Below, piece by piece: positions 46,939 through 56,284 of a stretch of 64,000 bases of DNA (its first letter is position 1; every line of letters starts with the position of its first letter). The DNA lies in NCBI RefSeq assembly GCF_001298105.1, contig NZ_LGJH01000148.1:36077-100076 (forward strand), written 5' to 3'. The stretch is from Novosphingobium sp. ST904. GTDB taxonomy: Bacteria > Pseudomonadota > Alphaproteobacteria > Sphingomonadales > Sphingomonadaceae. The position numbers and the translations under genes are program-made. The notes below the pieces were generated by a model. It saw only the letters and a list, made by a program, of their open reading frames with translations. It did not search any database and was not told the DNA's origin.

Positions 46939-48621
46939 TCAGATCGTTCCCGCCTTGAGGAACTCGGCTGCGTGATGCGCCGCCCGCGCCGACAGCGCCA
47001 TGTAAGTAAGCGAAGGGTTCTGACAGCCGCTTGAAGCCATCGCCGATCCATCAGTGATGAACAGGTTCGGGACATCGTGCGCCTGATTGTACTTGTTCAG
47101 AACGGACCGCCGCGGGTCCTTGCCCATGCAGGCCGTACCCATCTCGTGAATTCCAAGCCCGGGCACTCCCGGTTCGGAAGCCGCGCTCACCACCATGCCG
47201 CCGGCCGCCTCGATCATCGCCTTGCCATCAGTGATGATCTGCTCCGCCATCTTGTGCTCGTTCTCGCCAAGCGCGCAGGAAACGTGGACTGTCGGGATGC
47301 CCCATTGATCGACCTTGTTGGCGTTGAGGGTGACCCGGTTTTCGGGATTGGGCAGCATTTCTCCGAAGCCTGAAATGAAGACCATCCATGGCCCCAGTTT
47401 CCGGGCCTTTGCCTTCAGATCCGCGCCGATCGCGCCCGCCGTAGCCCTGCTTCCCCCGGTCCTCATGGCGCCGCCCTGATAGCCATAGCCGCGCAGGAAC
47501 GGCGCATCTTCGCTGACATTGCGATAGCGCGGGATGTAAAGCCCGGTAGGCCGCCTGCCAAAGTAATAGCTGTCCGGACCCTTGGGCAGGATTCCCGCAA
47601 CGGAGAGCGCGTAGAGATGGTCCATCAGGTTACGGCCCACCATGTCGGACGAATTCGCCAGACCGTTGGGCATCGCTTCGGATTTCGAATTGAGCAGGAT
47701 CTGGGCCGTTCCGATCGTGGAGGCACAACCGAAGATCACCTTGGCTTCGTAGGTCTTGCCCGCCTTGGAATGCGCATCGATTACCCGCACCCCGGTCGCC
47801 TTGCCGGTCTTCGGGTCGTAGACGATCGAGTGGACGATCGCATCGGTCACTATGGTCAGGTTTCCGGTCTGCTCGGCTGCGGGCAGCGAGGAGCTGAGAC
47901 TGGAATGATAGGCCCCGTAGCTGCAACCGCGTTCACAGAATGAGCGGACCTGGCAGCTCGACCGGCCCAGCGCCTCGTGATGAGGCTGCGCCTTTGAGAG
48001 GTTCGCCACCCGCCCGGGGATCACCTTGCGTCCGGGAAACTTGCCCTCGATCGCCTGCTTGAACATCACCTCGGCATCATTGAGATCGAACGGCGGCAGG
48101 AACTCTCCATCGGGAAGCTGCGCAAGGCCTTCGCGCGATCCCGCCACGCCGATGAACTTCTCGATATGATCGTACCAGGGGGCGAGATCATCGTATCGTA
48201 TCGGCCAGTCCGAACCGTGGCCATCCCGCGCATTCGCCTCGAAATCCATCGGCGAGAGCCGGTAGGACTGACGGCCCCACATGATCGACCGTCCGCCCAG
48301 ATGATAACCGCGGATCCAGCTGAACGGCTTGTCCTCAGGCGTGGTGTAAGGGTGCTCGCTGTCCTTGACCCAATATTGCTGGGTTGCCGAAGTCATGGCG
48401 TAGCATTGGCTCTGGACCGGATAATCACGGGCCAGTTCCTCCTCCGGGACCATGCCTGCATTGGGCAAGTCCCACGGCTGCATCCAGTCCGTGTAGGATT
48501 CCCCGCCGTGCTCCAGCTTGCGGCCGCGTTCGAGAACGAGGGTCTTGAGGCCGCGTTCGCACAGTTCCTTGGCGGCGATGCCGCCGCTCATTCCCGATCC
48601 GATAACGATTGCGTCGAACAT
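46939..48621 (-). CDS. GMC-family flavoprotein dehydrogenase, second copy
   Basis: About 560 residues from ATG 48621, with AAGGTGAG upstream. FAD motif: AIVIGSGMSGGIAAKELCERG and LVLERGRKLEHGGESYTDW. Later segments: SSCQVRSFCERGCSYGAYHS, IFGCASTIGTAQILLNS, and HEMGTACMGKDPRRSVLNKYNQ with NPSLTYMALSARAAHHA. It is intact, unlike the paralogue at 43619. It would oxidise a glycoside hydroxyl in the periplasm with the small subunit encoded 13 bp upstream. Confidence 0.93.
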   Translation of the reverse strand: MFDAIVIGSGMSGGIAAKELCERGLKTLVLERGRKLEHGGESYTDWMQPWDLPNAGMVPEEELARDYPVQSQCYAMTSATQQYWVKDSEHPYTTPEDKPFSWIRGYHLGGRSIMWGRQSYRLSPMDFEANARDGHGSDWPIRYDDLAPWYDHIEKFIGVAGSREGLAQLPDGEFLPPFDLNDAEVMFKQAIEGKFPGRKVIPGRVANLSKAQPHHEALGRSSCQVRSFCERGCSYGAYHSSLSSSLPAAEQTGNLTIVTDAIVHSIVYDPKTGKATGVRVIDAHSKAGKTYEAKVIFGCASTIGTAQILLNSKSEAMPNGLANSSDMVGRNLMDHLYALSVAGILPKGPDSYYFGRRPTGLYIPRYRNVSEDAPFLRGYGYQGGAMRTGGSRATAGAIGADLKAKARKLGPWMVFISGFGEMLPNPENRVTLNANKVDQWGIPTVHVSCALGENEHKMAEQIITDGKAMIEAAGGMVVSAASEPGVPGLGIHEMGTACMGKDPRRSVLNKYNQAHDVPNLFITDGSAMASSGCQNPSLTYMALSARAAHHAAEFLKAGTI

Positions 48622-48634
48622 GATGCTCACCTTT

Positions 48635-49254
48635 TCAGAACAGGCCGCCGCCGGCGGGGCGGGTATCGGGCGTAACGGGGATCGAGGGTTTCCACTCACC
48701 CGGCGTATGGACGTAGGACAGTTCCAGCGTCAGCGCGGGTTCCGAGAGATAGTACAGCAGTATGATGAGGTCCCTGAGCTTTCCGTACCCCGGATTGACG
48801 TAGGCCGGGCCGCCCATCATGGCCGCTACGCCGGAGAGCTTCCTGGTCGGATCGATCCTGAGCGCTTCGGCCTCATGGACTTTCAGCAGATCGAGGCGCT
48901 GCGCAGGTGTCAGCGCGGAGAATGGCCTGGCGTGCGATGTCTTCGCCAATTCATCCACTTCCTTCAGGGCACGGATCAGGTCCTGCCGCCGTTCAGGCGC
49001 CGCCCAATTGGTCAGCAGGCCGTCGAAAAGAGCGGGAACTTTCACATCGACGCGCCGGGCGTGTCCGTGCGCGGGATTATCGTGTCGGCAACCGCCGACA
49101 GCACCATGAAACTGTCCGGATCGAGGGCAGGCTTGCCCGCTTCCGCTTGCTCGGCAAGCGCCGGCCAGGAGAACCCGGTCACGGTACTGGCGCCGGCAAG
49201 TGCCAGCAACTTCTCGATCAGGCTGCGCCGATCGAGCGTCATCGGATCTGTCAT
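48635..49254 (-). pseudogene. Gluconate 2-dehydrogenase subunit 3-family protein, second copy, frameshifted
   Basis: From ATG 49254 (AGGAG upstream) it reads a Tat-like start (LDRRSLIEKLLALAGASTV) and AVADTIIPRTDTPGAS. A missing base near 49045 shifts the frame before KVPALFDGLLTNWAAPERRQDL. It then runs through LRDLIILLYYLSEPALTLELSYVHTPGEW to the stop at 48635. The corrected protein has about 206 residues. It pairs with the GMC gene directly downstream, duplicating the 42186/43619 set. Confidence 0.85.
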
Positions 49255-49300
49255 GGTGTTCTCCTGAAGGAGCGGGACGGAATGGTACGGGATGAAGGCG

Positions 49301-50161
49301 TCACGCGGCCTGCTCCCAGCAATTCTGGATGAAGCTATAGCCATCGCGGCAAAGCTGCTCGGGAGATGCGAAGAAATCGCGCCAGACCCGTGTGGCCGCT
49401 GCGAGTTCGGGGACGCCCCGCCCGAATGCCTCGATCGTCAGCCACTGATCGTATCCGGCGCCGCGCAGGGCCGCGATCGTCTCGCGGATCGGCGCGTGGC
49501 CCTGTCCGGGGGTGCCGCGGTCGTTCTCCGATATATGGACGTGCGTGAGATGGCCCGAGGCATGAAGGGCAACCAGCGCGGCAACCGGATCCGTTTCCTC
49601 GATATTCGCATGAAACGTGTCAAACAGGATGCCCATCCGCCCCTCACCCACGCGCTCGCAGTAGGCAATCGCCTGCTCGCAGGTGTTGAGCAGGTGCGCC
49701 TCGAAGCGGTTGAGCGGTTCGAGCGCCGGGGTAATTCCCGCTTGCGCCATCACCGGCAAGACGCGCCGGTGGACCTCGGCGCAGCGTTCGAGTTCGATCT
49801 CGCTCGGGCGTTCCCCCGTGAACAGGCCAAGCGGCTGGAACCAGGGGCCCGCCAATACGGTGCCGCCAAGCGCGTGCGTACAATCGATAACCCGAAGCAG
49901 ATGGTCCTCCGCCGCCTTCCGGTGCGAGCGTTCGGCCGAAATCGGATTGTGCGAAGCATCCGGCATGATCGCCACGGCCGTGCGTTCAAGACCGAGATCG
50001 TCGAGCGTTTGCGCGACCCCGCGATAATGCCCGGCATCCGACACATCGAAGACAGGCACTTCAACACCGTCGAAACCGATCTCGCCGATTGTTTCCAGGA
50101 CCGGAGTGTGCTCGCTGGTAACGTGACCGGTCCAGAGCAGAAGATTGATACCGACTTTCAT
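49301..50161 (-). CDS. D-psicose/tagatose 3-epimerase-like TIM-barrel protein
   Basis: 286 residues from ATG 50161. The start MKVGINLLLWTGHVTSEHTP is typical of ketose 3-epimerases. Metal and substrate residues lie in ALEPLNRFEAHLLNT, ILFDTFHANIEE, HVHISENDRGTPGQGH and LTIEAFGRG. These enzymes epimerise free ketoses at C3. In this cluster it would handle the keto sugar after cleavage. No signal peptide, so cytoplasmic. Confidence 0.9.
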   Translation of the reverse strand: MKVGINLLLWTGHVTSEHTPVLETIGEIGFDGVEVPVFDVSDAGHYRGVAQTLDDLGLERTAVAIMPDASHNPISAERSHRKAAEDHLLRVIDCTHALGGTVLAGPWFQPLGLFTGERPSEIELERCAEVHRRVLPVMAQAGITPALEPLNRFEAHLLNTCEQAIAYCERVGEGRMGILFDTFHANIEETDPVAALVALHASGHLTHVHISENDRGTPGQGHAPIRETIAALRGAGYDQWLTIEAFGRGVPELAAATRVWRDFFASPEQLCRDGYSFIQNCWEQAA

Positions 50162-50248
50162 CGCGGCAAGGCCTTTCGCTTGCGCGGGAAAACCCACCCG
50201 CGCCGCGGTAACCCACAGCGCCGACGATCTTGCCCTCACCCATGCGCT

Positions 50249-51145
50249 TCACCGGCCCGCATTCCGATCGGGCGAGCAGCCTTCGCCCTCAAGCCTGAGC
50301 GCCCAGCGAACAGCGCCGGCGAGCAACCGGGTGTATTCCGGCTCGCGGAATGCCGCCGCGGTGTGACCGCCTGCCGTGTAGAGAACCCGGCCCTTGCCGA
50401 CGCAGCGCCACCACGCGATCGGATGATCCTTGCCCATGGCGAGTTTCTGGCCGAACATTCCCTTCTGGACGTAGGTATTCTCATCAAGCGTCGCGAGAAC
50501 GTGAATTCCCGGCCGACGGGGCGACTTGTCGAAAGAGTACCATTCGTCCGTGCGCTCCAGCGTCTCGCCAAGGTGGCGCGTCGCGGGGTGCGAACGGTCC
50601 TCGATCCGCATCGTCGCCTTCTGGAACTGGGGATCCATGGGATGCCCGATGAAGCGGGTGCCGATGATCTCGTTGACGTACCAGTCCCAGGCCTTGTGTG
50701 AATCGTCCCCTGCCGCGTGAATGCCGACCCAGCCGCCTCCATTTTCGATGAAGGACTTGAACGCCGCCCGCTGTTCGGTCGTGAAAACGTCCCCGCTCGT
50801 GTTGTTGAAGATCACCGCATCGAAGCGCGAAAGGATTGCTGGCGAAAAGGTGGCGCCGTTCTCGGTCTGGAAATAGCCCCAGCCATTGTCCTGGGCGAGC
50901 TTCCGGAACATCGCGTTCGCGGCCGGAATGGCTTCCTCATGCCGGAATCCGTTGGTTTTGGAGAAGACGAGTATGGCCGGATGCGCGATCTCTGCCGGGA
51001 GAGCAGGGGGCGTCGTTTCATAAACCTTCACCCCGCCCAGAAACACGCGCTGGACGGTATCCCAGTTCCGATACGCTCCGATGGCGAGCACGGCGAGGAT
51101 AGCGAGAAATATCCAAAGCAGGACCTTGAGGATTTTACGCAGCAT
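50249..51145 (-). CDS. ThuA-domain protein, membrane-anchored
   Basis: 298 residues from ATG 51145. One N-terminal helix (ILKVLLWIFLAILAVLAIGAY) anchors it, with the rest in the periplasm. The ThuA fold shows ILVFSKTNGFRHEEAIPAANAM, DAVIFNNTSGDVFTTEQRAAFKSFIENGGGWVGIHAAGDD and MGKDHPIAWWRCVGKGRVLYTAGGHT. ThuA proteins occur with 3-keto-disaccharide metabolism (trehalose 3-oxidation in rhizobia). Its presence supports the 3-keto-glycoside reading of the cluster. Confidence 0.9.
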   Translation of the reverse strand: MLRKILKVLLWIFLAILAVLAIGAYRNWDTVQRVFLGGVKVYETTPPALPAEIAHPAILVFSKTNGFRHEEAIPAANAMFRKLAQDNGWGYFQTENGATFSPAILSRFDAVIFNNTSGDVFTTEQRAAFKSFIENGGGWVGIHAAGDDSHKAWDWYVNEIIGTRFIGHPMDPQFQKATMRIEDRSHPATRHLGETLERTDEWYSFDKSPRRPGIHVLATLDENTYVQKGMFGQKLAMGKDHPIAWWRCVGKGRVLYTAGGHTAAAFREPEYTRLLAGAVRWALRLEGEGCSPDRNAGR

Positions 51146-51197
51146 GACCTGTTGTTCTCTCCCGAACACGATAAGTTTTTGATATTCAACGACAGAC

Positions 51198-51564
51198 TAG
51201 ATCTTTGAAATGGCTTCCAGCAAGATGTTCATCCTGACCCCCGAGGCTTTTTCTCCAGGCCCCGCCAAGAGGTGGTCGAAGTTCAAGTTTGCTCAGGTCA
51301 GGCCGGGAACCGTCGACGCAGGCAAACCCGAAATCGACGGAAGCAGCCCCGGGGTTCATCGCGACGGACAGATCGCAGCCAAACTTGCTTGCGTAGGATG
51401 CGATATTGCCGTGGCAGGCATGCTAGCGCTGGCGAAACACGCCGGCCCTCCTCCGGCGAGAGGGCCTGAGCCGCTATCGAACGGAAAATCACACCCATAG
51501 CCGGCACGACAACGGCCCGCCGGATCGCGCACCCGGCCGCTGCGGCCCGCTGCGATGCGTTCAT
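51198..51564 (-). pseudogene. Decayed class I c-type cytochrome
   Basis: From ATG 51564 (GGGAGA upstream) a signal-peptide-like start reads to AQALSPEEGRRV. Then the frame breaks repeatedly: one frame gives ACHGNIASYASKFGCDLS, matching the haem-site end (CH) and the following loop. The last frame gives NFDHLLAGPGEKASGVRMNI up to TAG 51198, matching the FL-x-P...PGTRM axial-methionine region of the cytochrome at 37625. The first haem cysteine is not readable. The damage is at several points, more than one base-calling error would cause, so this is likely a true pseudogene next to the second GMC set. Confidence 0.65.
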
Positions 51565-51900
51565 GCCATACTCTCCCATACACGCCTTTGTGACGTGCAA
51601 GCCCTTCGTGCCGACATGCTTCGGCATCTTTGAATATTTTGTATCGCAGGAGAGACCTCCCGCCTGCATGCCATAATGTACCAAGCGTATTTTACTGAAA
51701 GCCGATTTTGGATCGCCAGGACGATATATCCTGTAGGCGGTTAGGCCCTTCTCCGGCATGTCCAGCCTCGCCGCATCGTAGCAGCGCATCTTCAGACGTC
51801 CAGAGAACCGCCGGTTCAGGCACCTGCAAGCAGCGCGGTGCCGTGTCCTTCGGCGGATCGGATCGCACCGGATCGGCGGCGGGATCGTCCGCGCGAAGTC
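51565..51900. other. Intergenic region without a recognised gene
   Basis: About 335 bp between the cytochrome remnant and the LysR gene. It is less GC-rich near 51600-51720 and may hold the promoter of the ThuA/epimerase/GMC operon. I see no gene in it. Confidence 0.45.
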
Positions 51901-52806
51901 TCAGGATATCGGCGCCACCACTTCGCGGGGGAACCCCGCCGCAAGATGATCGATCAGCGCGCGCACGGCTGGAGGCAATCCCCGCCGGGTCGTGAAGACC
52001 AGATGCACTATTCCCTGAAGCCCGCGCCAGGCAGGCAGCACATGGACAAGCTTGCCGGCGAGTAGTGCTTCACGGCAGACATGGTCGGGCAGGATCGCGA
52101 TGCCGAGTCCGTCAATGGCCGCGTTGCGCACCGCGGCCATGTCGGTGCAGCCCATTCGGGGCTCGACCCGGATGACATGTTTGCTGCCGTCCTCGGTCTC
52201 CAGATGCCATTCGAGATCGTCTGCTGCATCATCGGTCGCCAATGTGGGAAGTTTCGCCACTTGGGCCACTTCCGTAACCTGGCTTGCCAATTGAGGACAG
52301 GCAACGAGGATACGGGTCGATCGCCCGAGCGACCGCATGGTGAGGGCAGCATCGCTGGTCAGTGCCGCGCGCACCCGCAGGGCCACGTCGATCCGCTCTT
52401 CGATCAGGTCCACTGCGCGGTCCGTTGCCACGAGCTGCAACCGCACCCTGGGATAGCGGGCGAGGAAAGAGGATATCAGCCCCGATATCGGCTCGACCAT
52501 GCCGGTGGGGCAACTGAAGCGGATCCGGCCATGAGGTTCCGCCTGCGCCTGCAAGACCAGTGCCTCGGCCTGCTCCGCCTCAGCCAATATGGCCCGGCAA
52601 CGCTCATAGAAAGCGAGGCCCGTATCCGTCACGCGGAAACGCCGGCTCGATCGCTCGATCAGGCGGAGGCCGAGGCGTTCCTCCAGCCCAGCGATGCGGC
52701 GGCTCAGCTTGGACTTGGGCTCCCGCAGTGCGCGCCCCGCCGCCGCAAAGCCGCCATGGGCCACCACCTCGGCAAAATAGGCATAGTCATTCAAATCGAT
52801 CCGCAT
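51901..52806 (-). CDS. LysR-family transcriptional regulator
   Basis: 301 residues. The helix-turn-helix is LNDYAYFAEVVAHGGFAAAGRALREPKSKLSRRIAGLEERLGLRLIERSSRRFRVT, with a normal effector domain after it (GRIRFSCPTGMVEPISGLISSFLARYP, DVALRVRAALTSDAALTMRSLGRS). It resembles the group controlling a divergent oxidoreductase gene, here the SDR at 52921, with 114 bp between the two starts. Likely an activator or repressor of that SDR. Confidence 0.92.
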   Translation of the reverse strand: MRIDLNDYAYFAEVVAHGGFAAAGRALREPKSKLSRRIAGLEERLGLRLIERSSRRFRVTDTGLAFYERCRAILAEAEQAEALVLQAQAEPHGRIRFSCPTGMVEPISGLISSFLARYPRVRLQLVATDRAVDLIEERIDVALRVRAALTSDAALTMRSLGRSTRILVACPQLASQVTEVAQVAKLPTLATDDAADDLEWHLETEDGSKHVIRVEPRMGCTDMAAVRNAAIDGLGIAILPDHVCREALLAGKLVHVLPAWRGLQGIVHLVFTTRRGLPPAVRALIDHLAAGFPREVVAPIS

Positions 52807-52920
52807 CAGCGTTCCTCCAGCGGAACACTAAGTGCCATATATGCTGACTACACGCATCATCGTTCTGAAGGCATCTCGTAAGGGCAACGGCGCTTCGCCG
52901 AAACCCGAAGGAGAAAGACG

Positions 52921-53673
52921 ATGACGGACAAGTTCAACAACAAGGTGGTGGTCGTAACCGGCGGCACGAGCGGCATCGGGCTGGCGACGGCAAAGGCTTT
53001 CGCGGAAGCGGGCGCCTCGGTCTTTATTACCGGGCGGCGGCAGGAGACGCTCGATGCTGCCGTAACGGCGATCGGTGGCCGCGTCACGGGCGTGCAGGGC
53101 GACATGGCCAAGCTCGCTGACATCGACCGGCTCTATGATGCCGTCCAGCAGAAGCATGCGCAGATCGACGTGGTGTTCGCCAATGCGGGTGGCGGCGAGA
53201 TGCTTGCCCTGGGTTCGATCACCGAGGAGCATTATCAGAGCACTTTCGACACCAATGTGAAGGGCGTCCTGTTCACGGTCCAGAAGGCGTTGCCGCTCTT
53301 GAAGGACGGGGCCTCGATCATCCTGACAAGTTCGACCACCAGCATATCGGGCACGCCTGCCTTCAGCGTCTATTCCGCGACCAAGGCGGCGGTACGCAAC
53401 TTCGCCCGCAACTGGATTCTCGACCTCAAGAATAGGCACATCCGCGTAAACGCCATCAGCCCCGGCGTCACGGACACCGCCGGCCTCGATCATCTTTTCG
53501 GCGGCGGCGAGCAGGCGCAGGGGACAAAGGACTATCTCGCCAGCCTCATCCCGGCAGGCCGCGTCGGCCAGCCCGAGGAGATCGCCAAGGCCGTGCTGTT
53601 CCTCGCCTCGGAAGACGCCAGCTTCGTCAACGGCGTGGAACTCTTTGTCGATGGCGGTCAGGTGCAGATCTGA
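52921..53673 (+). CDS. Short-chain dehydrogenase/reductase, classical
   Basis: 250 residues from ATG 52921 with GAAGGAGAAAG upstream. Cofactor motif VVVTGGTSGIGLATAKAFAEAG, NAGGGE, catalytic Ser and YSATK in SSTTSISGTPAFSVYSATK, and the C-terminal GVELFVDGGQVQI. Complete and typical. Divergent from a LysR regulator, so probably induced by that regulator's ligand; such pairs often reduce reactive aldehydes or quinones. Confidence 0.93.
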   Translation: MTDKFNNKVVVVTGGTSGIGLATAKAFAEAGASVFITGRRQETLDAAVTAIGGRVTGVQGDMAKLADIDRLYDAVQQKHAQIDVVFANAGGGEMLALGSITEEHYQSTFDTNVKGVLFTVQKALPLLKDGASIILTSSTTSISGTPAFSVYSATKAAVRNFARNWILDLKNRHIRVNAISPGVTDTAGLDHLFGGGEQAQGTKDYLASLIPAGRVGQPEEIAKAVLFLASEDASFVNGVELFVDGGQVQI

Positions 53674-53821
53674 TCGTCGATCTCAAACGCCGGATGGACT
53701 GTCGCCGCGCGCGGCAGATCATGGCCGGAGAGACGAGGAAACCATACGGGCCGCAATCTGGAAGGAAGAATGGGGGGCTGAATCGCCAGATTGGAGTTGG
53801 CGGCAGTAACGGCGAAACGCC

Positions 53822-54754
53822 TTAGCGCTGGTGTAACCAAGACAGTCCTCTGCCGCGGGCCTCTTCCCGTATCATCGCGATGAACCGGCGCAGGGCCTCA
53901 GGTTGCTGGCGCCGGCTTGGATAATAGATGTGAAACGCCTCGCCCGGCGATGACCAGTGCGGGAGAACTTCCCGCAACTGTCCGGCCTCGACCAGTCCGG
54001 CCACCCGTTCGCGCAAGCAATAGGCGATGCCGCCGTGATTGCGCGCGACGTCTATCGCCAGTGCGCTTTCATCGACGACCACGGACCAGGCGAGGTTGAG
54101 CGTGCGGGCCGTCTTTCCGGTGCCGAGTTCCCAATGGTACATGGCCCCTGTTCCGGTTCGCATGCCGATGCAGCGGTGATTGTGCAGGTCATCAGGGCTT
54201 TCCGGTTCCCCGGCCGCTTCGAGATAGTCGGGTGAGGCGACCATGATCCATAGCAGCGGGGATCCGAGCGGCATGGCGATCATGTCCTCGGGAACGCGGT
54301 CGCCAAACCGGATCCCGGCGTCGAATCCTTCGCCGACGATATCGACCATGGCGTCCTGCACCACGATTTGAAGGTCCACATCGGGATGCTCTGCGTTGTA
54401 TCGTGCGACGACCGGCCCGAGCAGTAGCCTTGCCGCATCGCTCAAGGCATTGATCCGCAGACGTCCGGCCGGGCTCGCACGATAGCGATTGAGCGCTTCG
54501 ACGCCTGCGCCGATCGCTGCGAAGCCGGTTTCCAGCTGAACAAGAAGTTCCTCACCCGCCTGTGTCAGCGTCACGCTGCGCGCATTGCGATTGATGAGGC
54601 GCACGCCAAGTCGCGTTTCCAGGCCACGCAAAGCGTGGCTGAGCGCCGAGGCGGACACGTCCATCTCAAGCGCGGCCTTGCGGAAGCCACCATGGCGCGC
54701 AAGCTCCATGAATACCTTGAGATCGCCCAGATCGGATCGCGACAAGTTTATCAA
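53822..54754 (-). CDS. LysR-family transcriptional regulator
   Basis: About 310 residues. I chose TTG 54754 (GGGAG seven bases before it); a more distant TTG at 54808 lacks a site. HTH: LGDLKVFMELARHGGFRKAALEMDVSASALSHALRGLETRLGVRLINRNARSVTLT. Effector domain: GRLRINALSDAARLLLGPVVARYNAEHPDVDLQIVVQDAMVDIVGEGFDAGIRFGD. It is divergent from the MFS drug-efflux-type gene at 54951, which it likely controls. Confidence 0.9.
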   Translation of the reverse strand: MINLSRSDLGDLKVFMELARHGGFRKAALEMDVSASALSHALRGLETRLGVRLINRNARSVTLTQAGEELLVQLETGFAAIGAGVEALNRYRASPAGRLRINALSDAARLLLGPVVARYNAEHPDVDLQIVVQDAMVDIVGEGFDAGIRFGDRVPEDMIAMPLGSPLLWIMVASPDYLEAAGEPESPDDLHNHRCIGMRTGTGAMYHWELGTGKTARTLNLAWSVVVDESALAIDVARNHGGIAYCLRERVAGLVEAGQLREVLPHWSSPGEAFHIYYPSRRQQPEALRRFIAMIREEARGRGLSWLHQR

Positions 54755-54950
54755 TGCAAACTCCCGGACACGAGCCGGCAGGCGCCGGTCATCGCTGAAT
54801 ATGAGCAAAATCGAACGCTGCGTTGAACTCTTTCAGGGCATCCCTGGCCCTGCCAGCCCGTTAGAGAGGCTCAGACAAGCCAAGCCGCCGGCCCCGCCCC
54901 GCACCTGGAAGAGCTGCTCTTCCGGGCGCTCTCCGATCGCAATTCCTGTC

Positions 54951-56162
54951 GTGAAAACCCATGAGCAATCCTCCAGACCATCCACTCCTCATGGCCCTGC
55001 CCTCGCCCAGATCGCATTGGGCTTCGGAGGCCTTTTCATCGGCACCGGCGAATTTGCCGCGATGGGCCTGCTTCCCGGCATGGCCAACACCGCACAGGTC
55101 TCGATCCCCGAGGCCGGACACTTCATCAGTGCCTATGCGCTGGGCGTCGTCATAGGATCGCCCGCGCTGGCCGTGGTAACGGCCCGGATGGAGAAGCGGT
55201 CACTTTTGATGCTGCTCGGACTCATCGTCCTGGCCGGCAATGCCCTCAGCGCCTGTGCCTCCAGCTTCTGGGGGCTGGCCGCCGCGCGCTTCGCCGCGGG
55301 TCTGCCCCATGGCGCCTACTACGGCACCGCCTCGATCGTCGCAGCTGCGCTCGTCCCCAGGGAACAACGCGCTCAAGCCATCGGACGGGTCATGCTGGGG
55401 CTGGCAGCTGCGAACCTGATCGGCGTACCGCTCACGACCTGGCTGGGGCAGGCTTTTGGCTGGCAATCGACTTTCGCGCTCGTTGCGCTCGGTGGCCTGG
55501 CCCTCGTGGGTCTCCTCCGCGTGGCACTCCCCCACATCCCGGCACAGGATGGCGCCAGCCCGCTAGGTGAACTCTCGGCTTTCACGAGCGTGCAGGTCTG
55601 GCTGACGCTGGCGACGGCCACCATCGGATTTGGCGGCATGTTCGCGGTCTACAGCTATATCTCGCCCACGCTTACCGAAGCGACAGGCATCGCGGAGGGC
55701 AGTGTGCCACTGTTCCTCGCCCTCTGGGGTCTTGGCATGTGCCTGGGCAACGTCGCGGGTGGCTGGATGGCAGACCGCGCGCTGATCCCGGCCATCTTCG
55801 CGATCATGGTCTGGAATGCCATCACTCTCGCGCTTTTCTGGTTCGCGGTCTCCAGCCCGCTGATGACCGGGGCTTCGCTGTTCCTCATCGGGATCGGCTT
55901 CGCACTCGTCCCCGCGCTGCAATCGCGATTGATGGAAGTCGCCCCCAAGGCCCAGTCGCTCGCCGCCGCGATGAACCATTCCGCCTTCAACCTTTCCAAC
56001 GCGATCGGGGCTTGGACGGGCGGCGTTGCCATTGCCGCAGGCCTTGGCTGGGCCTCTACCGGACCGGTCGGAGCCAGTCTCGCCCTTGGGGGGCTAACGA
56101 TGATGTGCCTTTCCGCCGCTCTGGCCGCACGATCCTCCCACCGGCGTGCAGCGCCGCGATAA
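54951..56162 (+). CDS. MFS efflux transporter, DHA1 (AraJ-like)
   Basis: About 403 residues with 12 helices. FGGLFIGTGEFAAMGLLPGMA in helix 1, ALGVVIGSPALAVVTARMEKRSLLMLLG after helix 2 and GLPHGAYYGTASIVAAALVPREQRAQAIGRVMLGLAAANLIGVPLTTWLGQ carry the motif A, B and C patterns of the drug/sugar efflux group. GTG 54951 is a tentative start because no ribosome site is clear; a nearby ATG (54961) is in another frame. Divergent from the LysR gene at 53822. Confidence 0.85.
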   Translation: MKTHEQSSRPSTPHGPALAQIALGFGGLFIGTGEFAAMGLLPGMANTAQVSIPEAGHFISAYALGVVIGSPALAVVTARMEKRSLLMLLGLIVLAGNALSACASSFWGLAAARFAAGLPHGAYYGTASIVAAALVPREQRAQAIGRVMLGLAAANLIGVPLTTWLGQAFGWQSTFALVALGGLALVGLLRVALPHIPAQDGASPLGELSAFTSVQVWLTLATATIGFGGMFAVYSYISPTLTEATGIAEGSVPLFLALWGLGMCLGNVAGGWMADRALIPAIFAIMVWNAITLALFWFAVSSPLMTGASLFLIGIGFALVPALQSRLMEVAPKAQSLAAAMNHSAFNLSNAIGAWTGGVAIAAGLGWASTGPVGASLALGGLTMMCLSAALAARSSHRRAAPR

Positions 56163-56284
56163 CTGGAGCCGCACAGGGCATCTGCGAAGCCACGGCGCGG
56201 TACTCTGAGATCAACAGTTGCCATCCCCCTGCAAGAGCACCTTTTTGTACCCACAATATCTGACGGAGCAGGATCCGTGCATCA

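Noticed and set aside
51298..51789. 163-residue minus-strand frame taken as a separate gene
   Set aside because: Only its signal-peptide part (from ATG 51564) makes sense; the rest belongs to the frameshifted cytochrome c remnant.
54961..55155. ATG 54961 as start of the MFS transporter
   Set aside because: It is in a different frame from the transporter and would need a frameshift; GTG 54951 is in frame.
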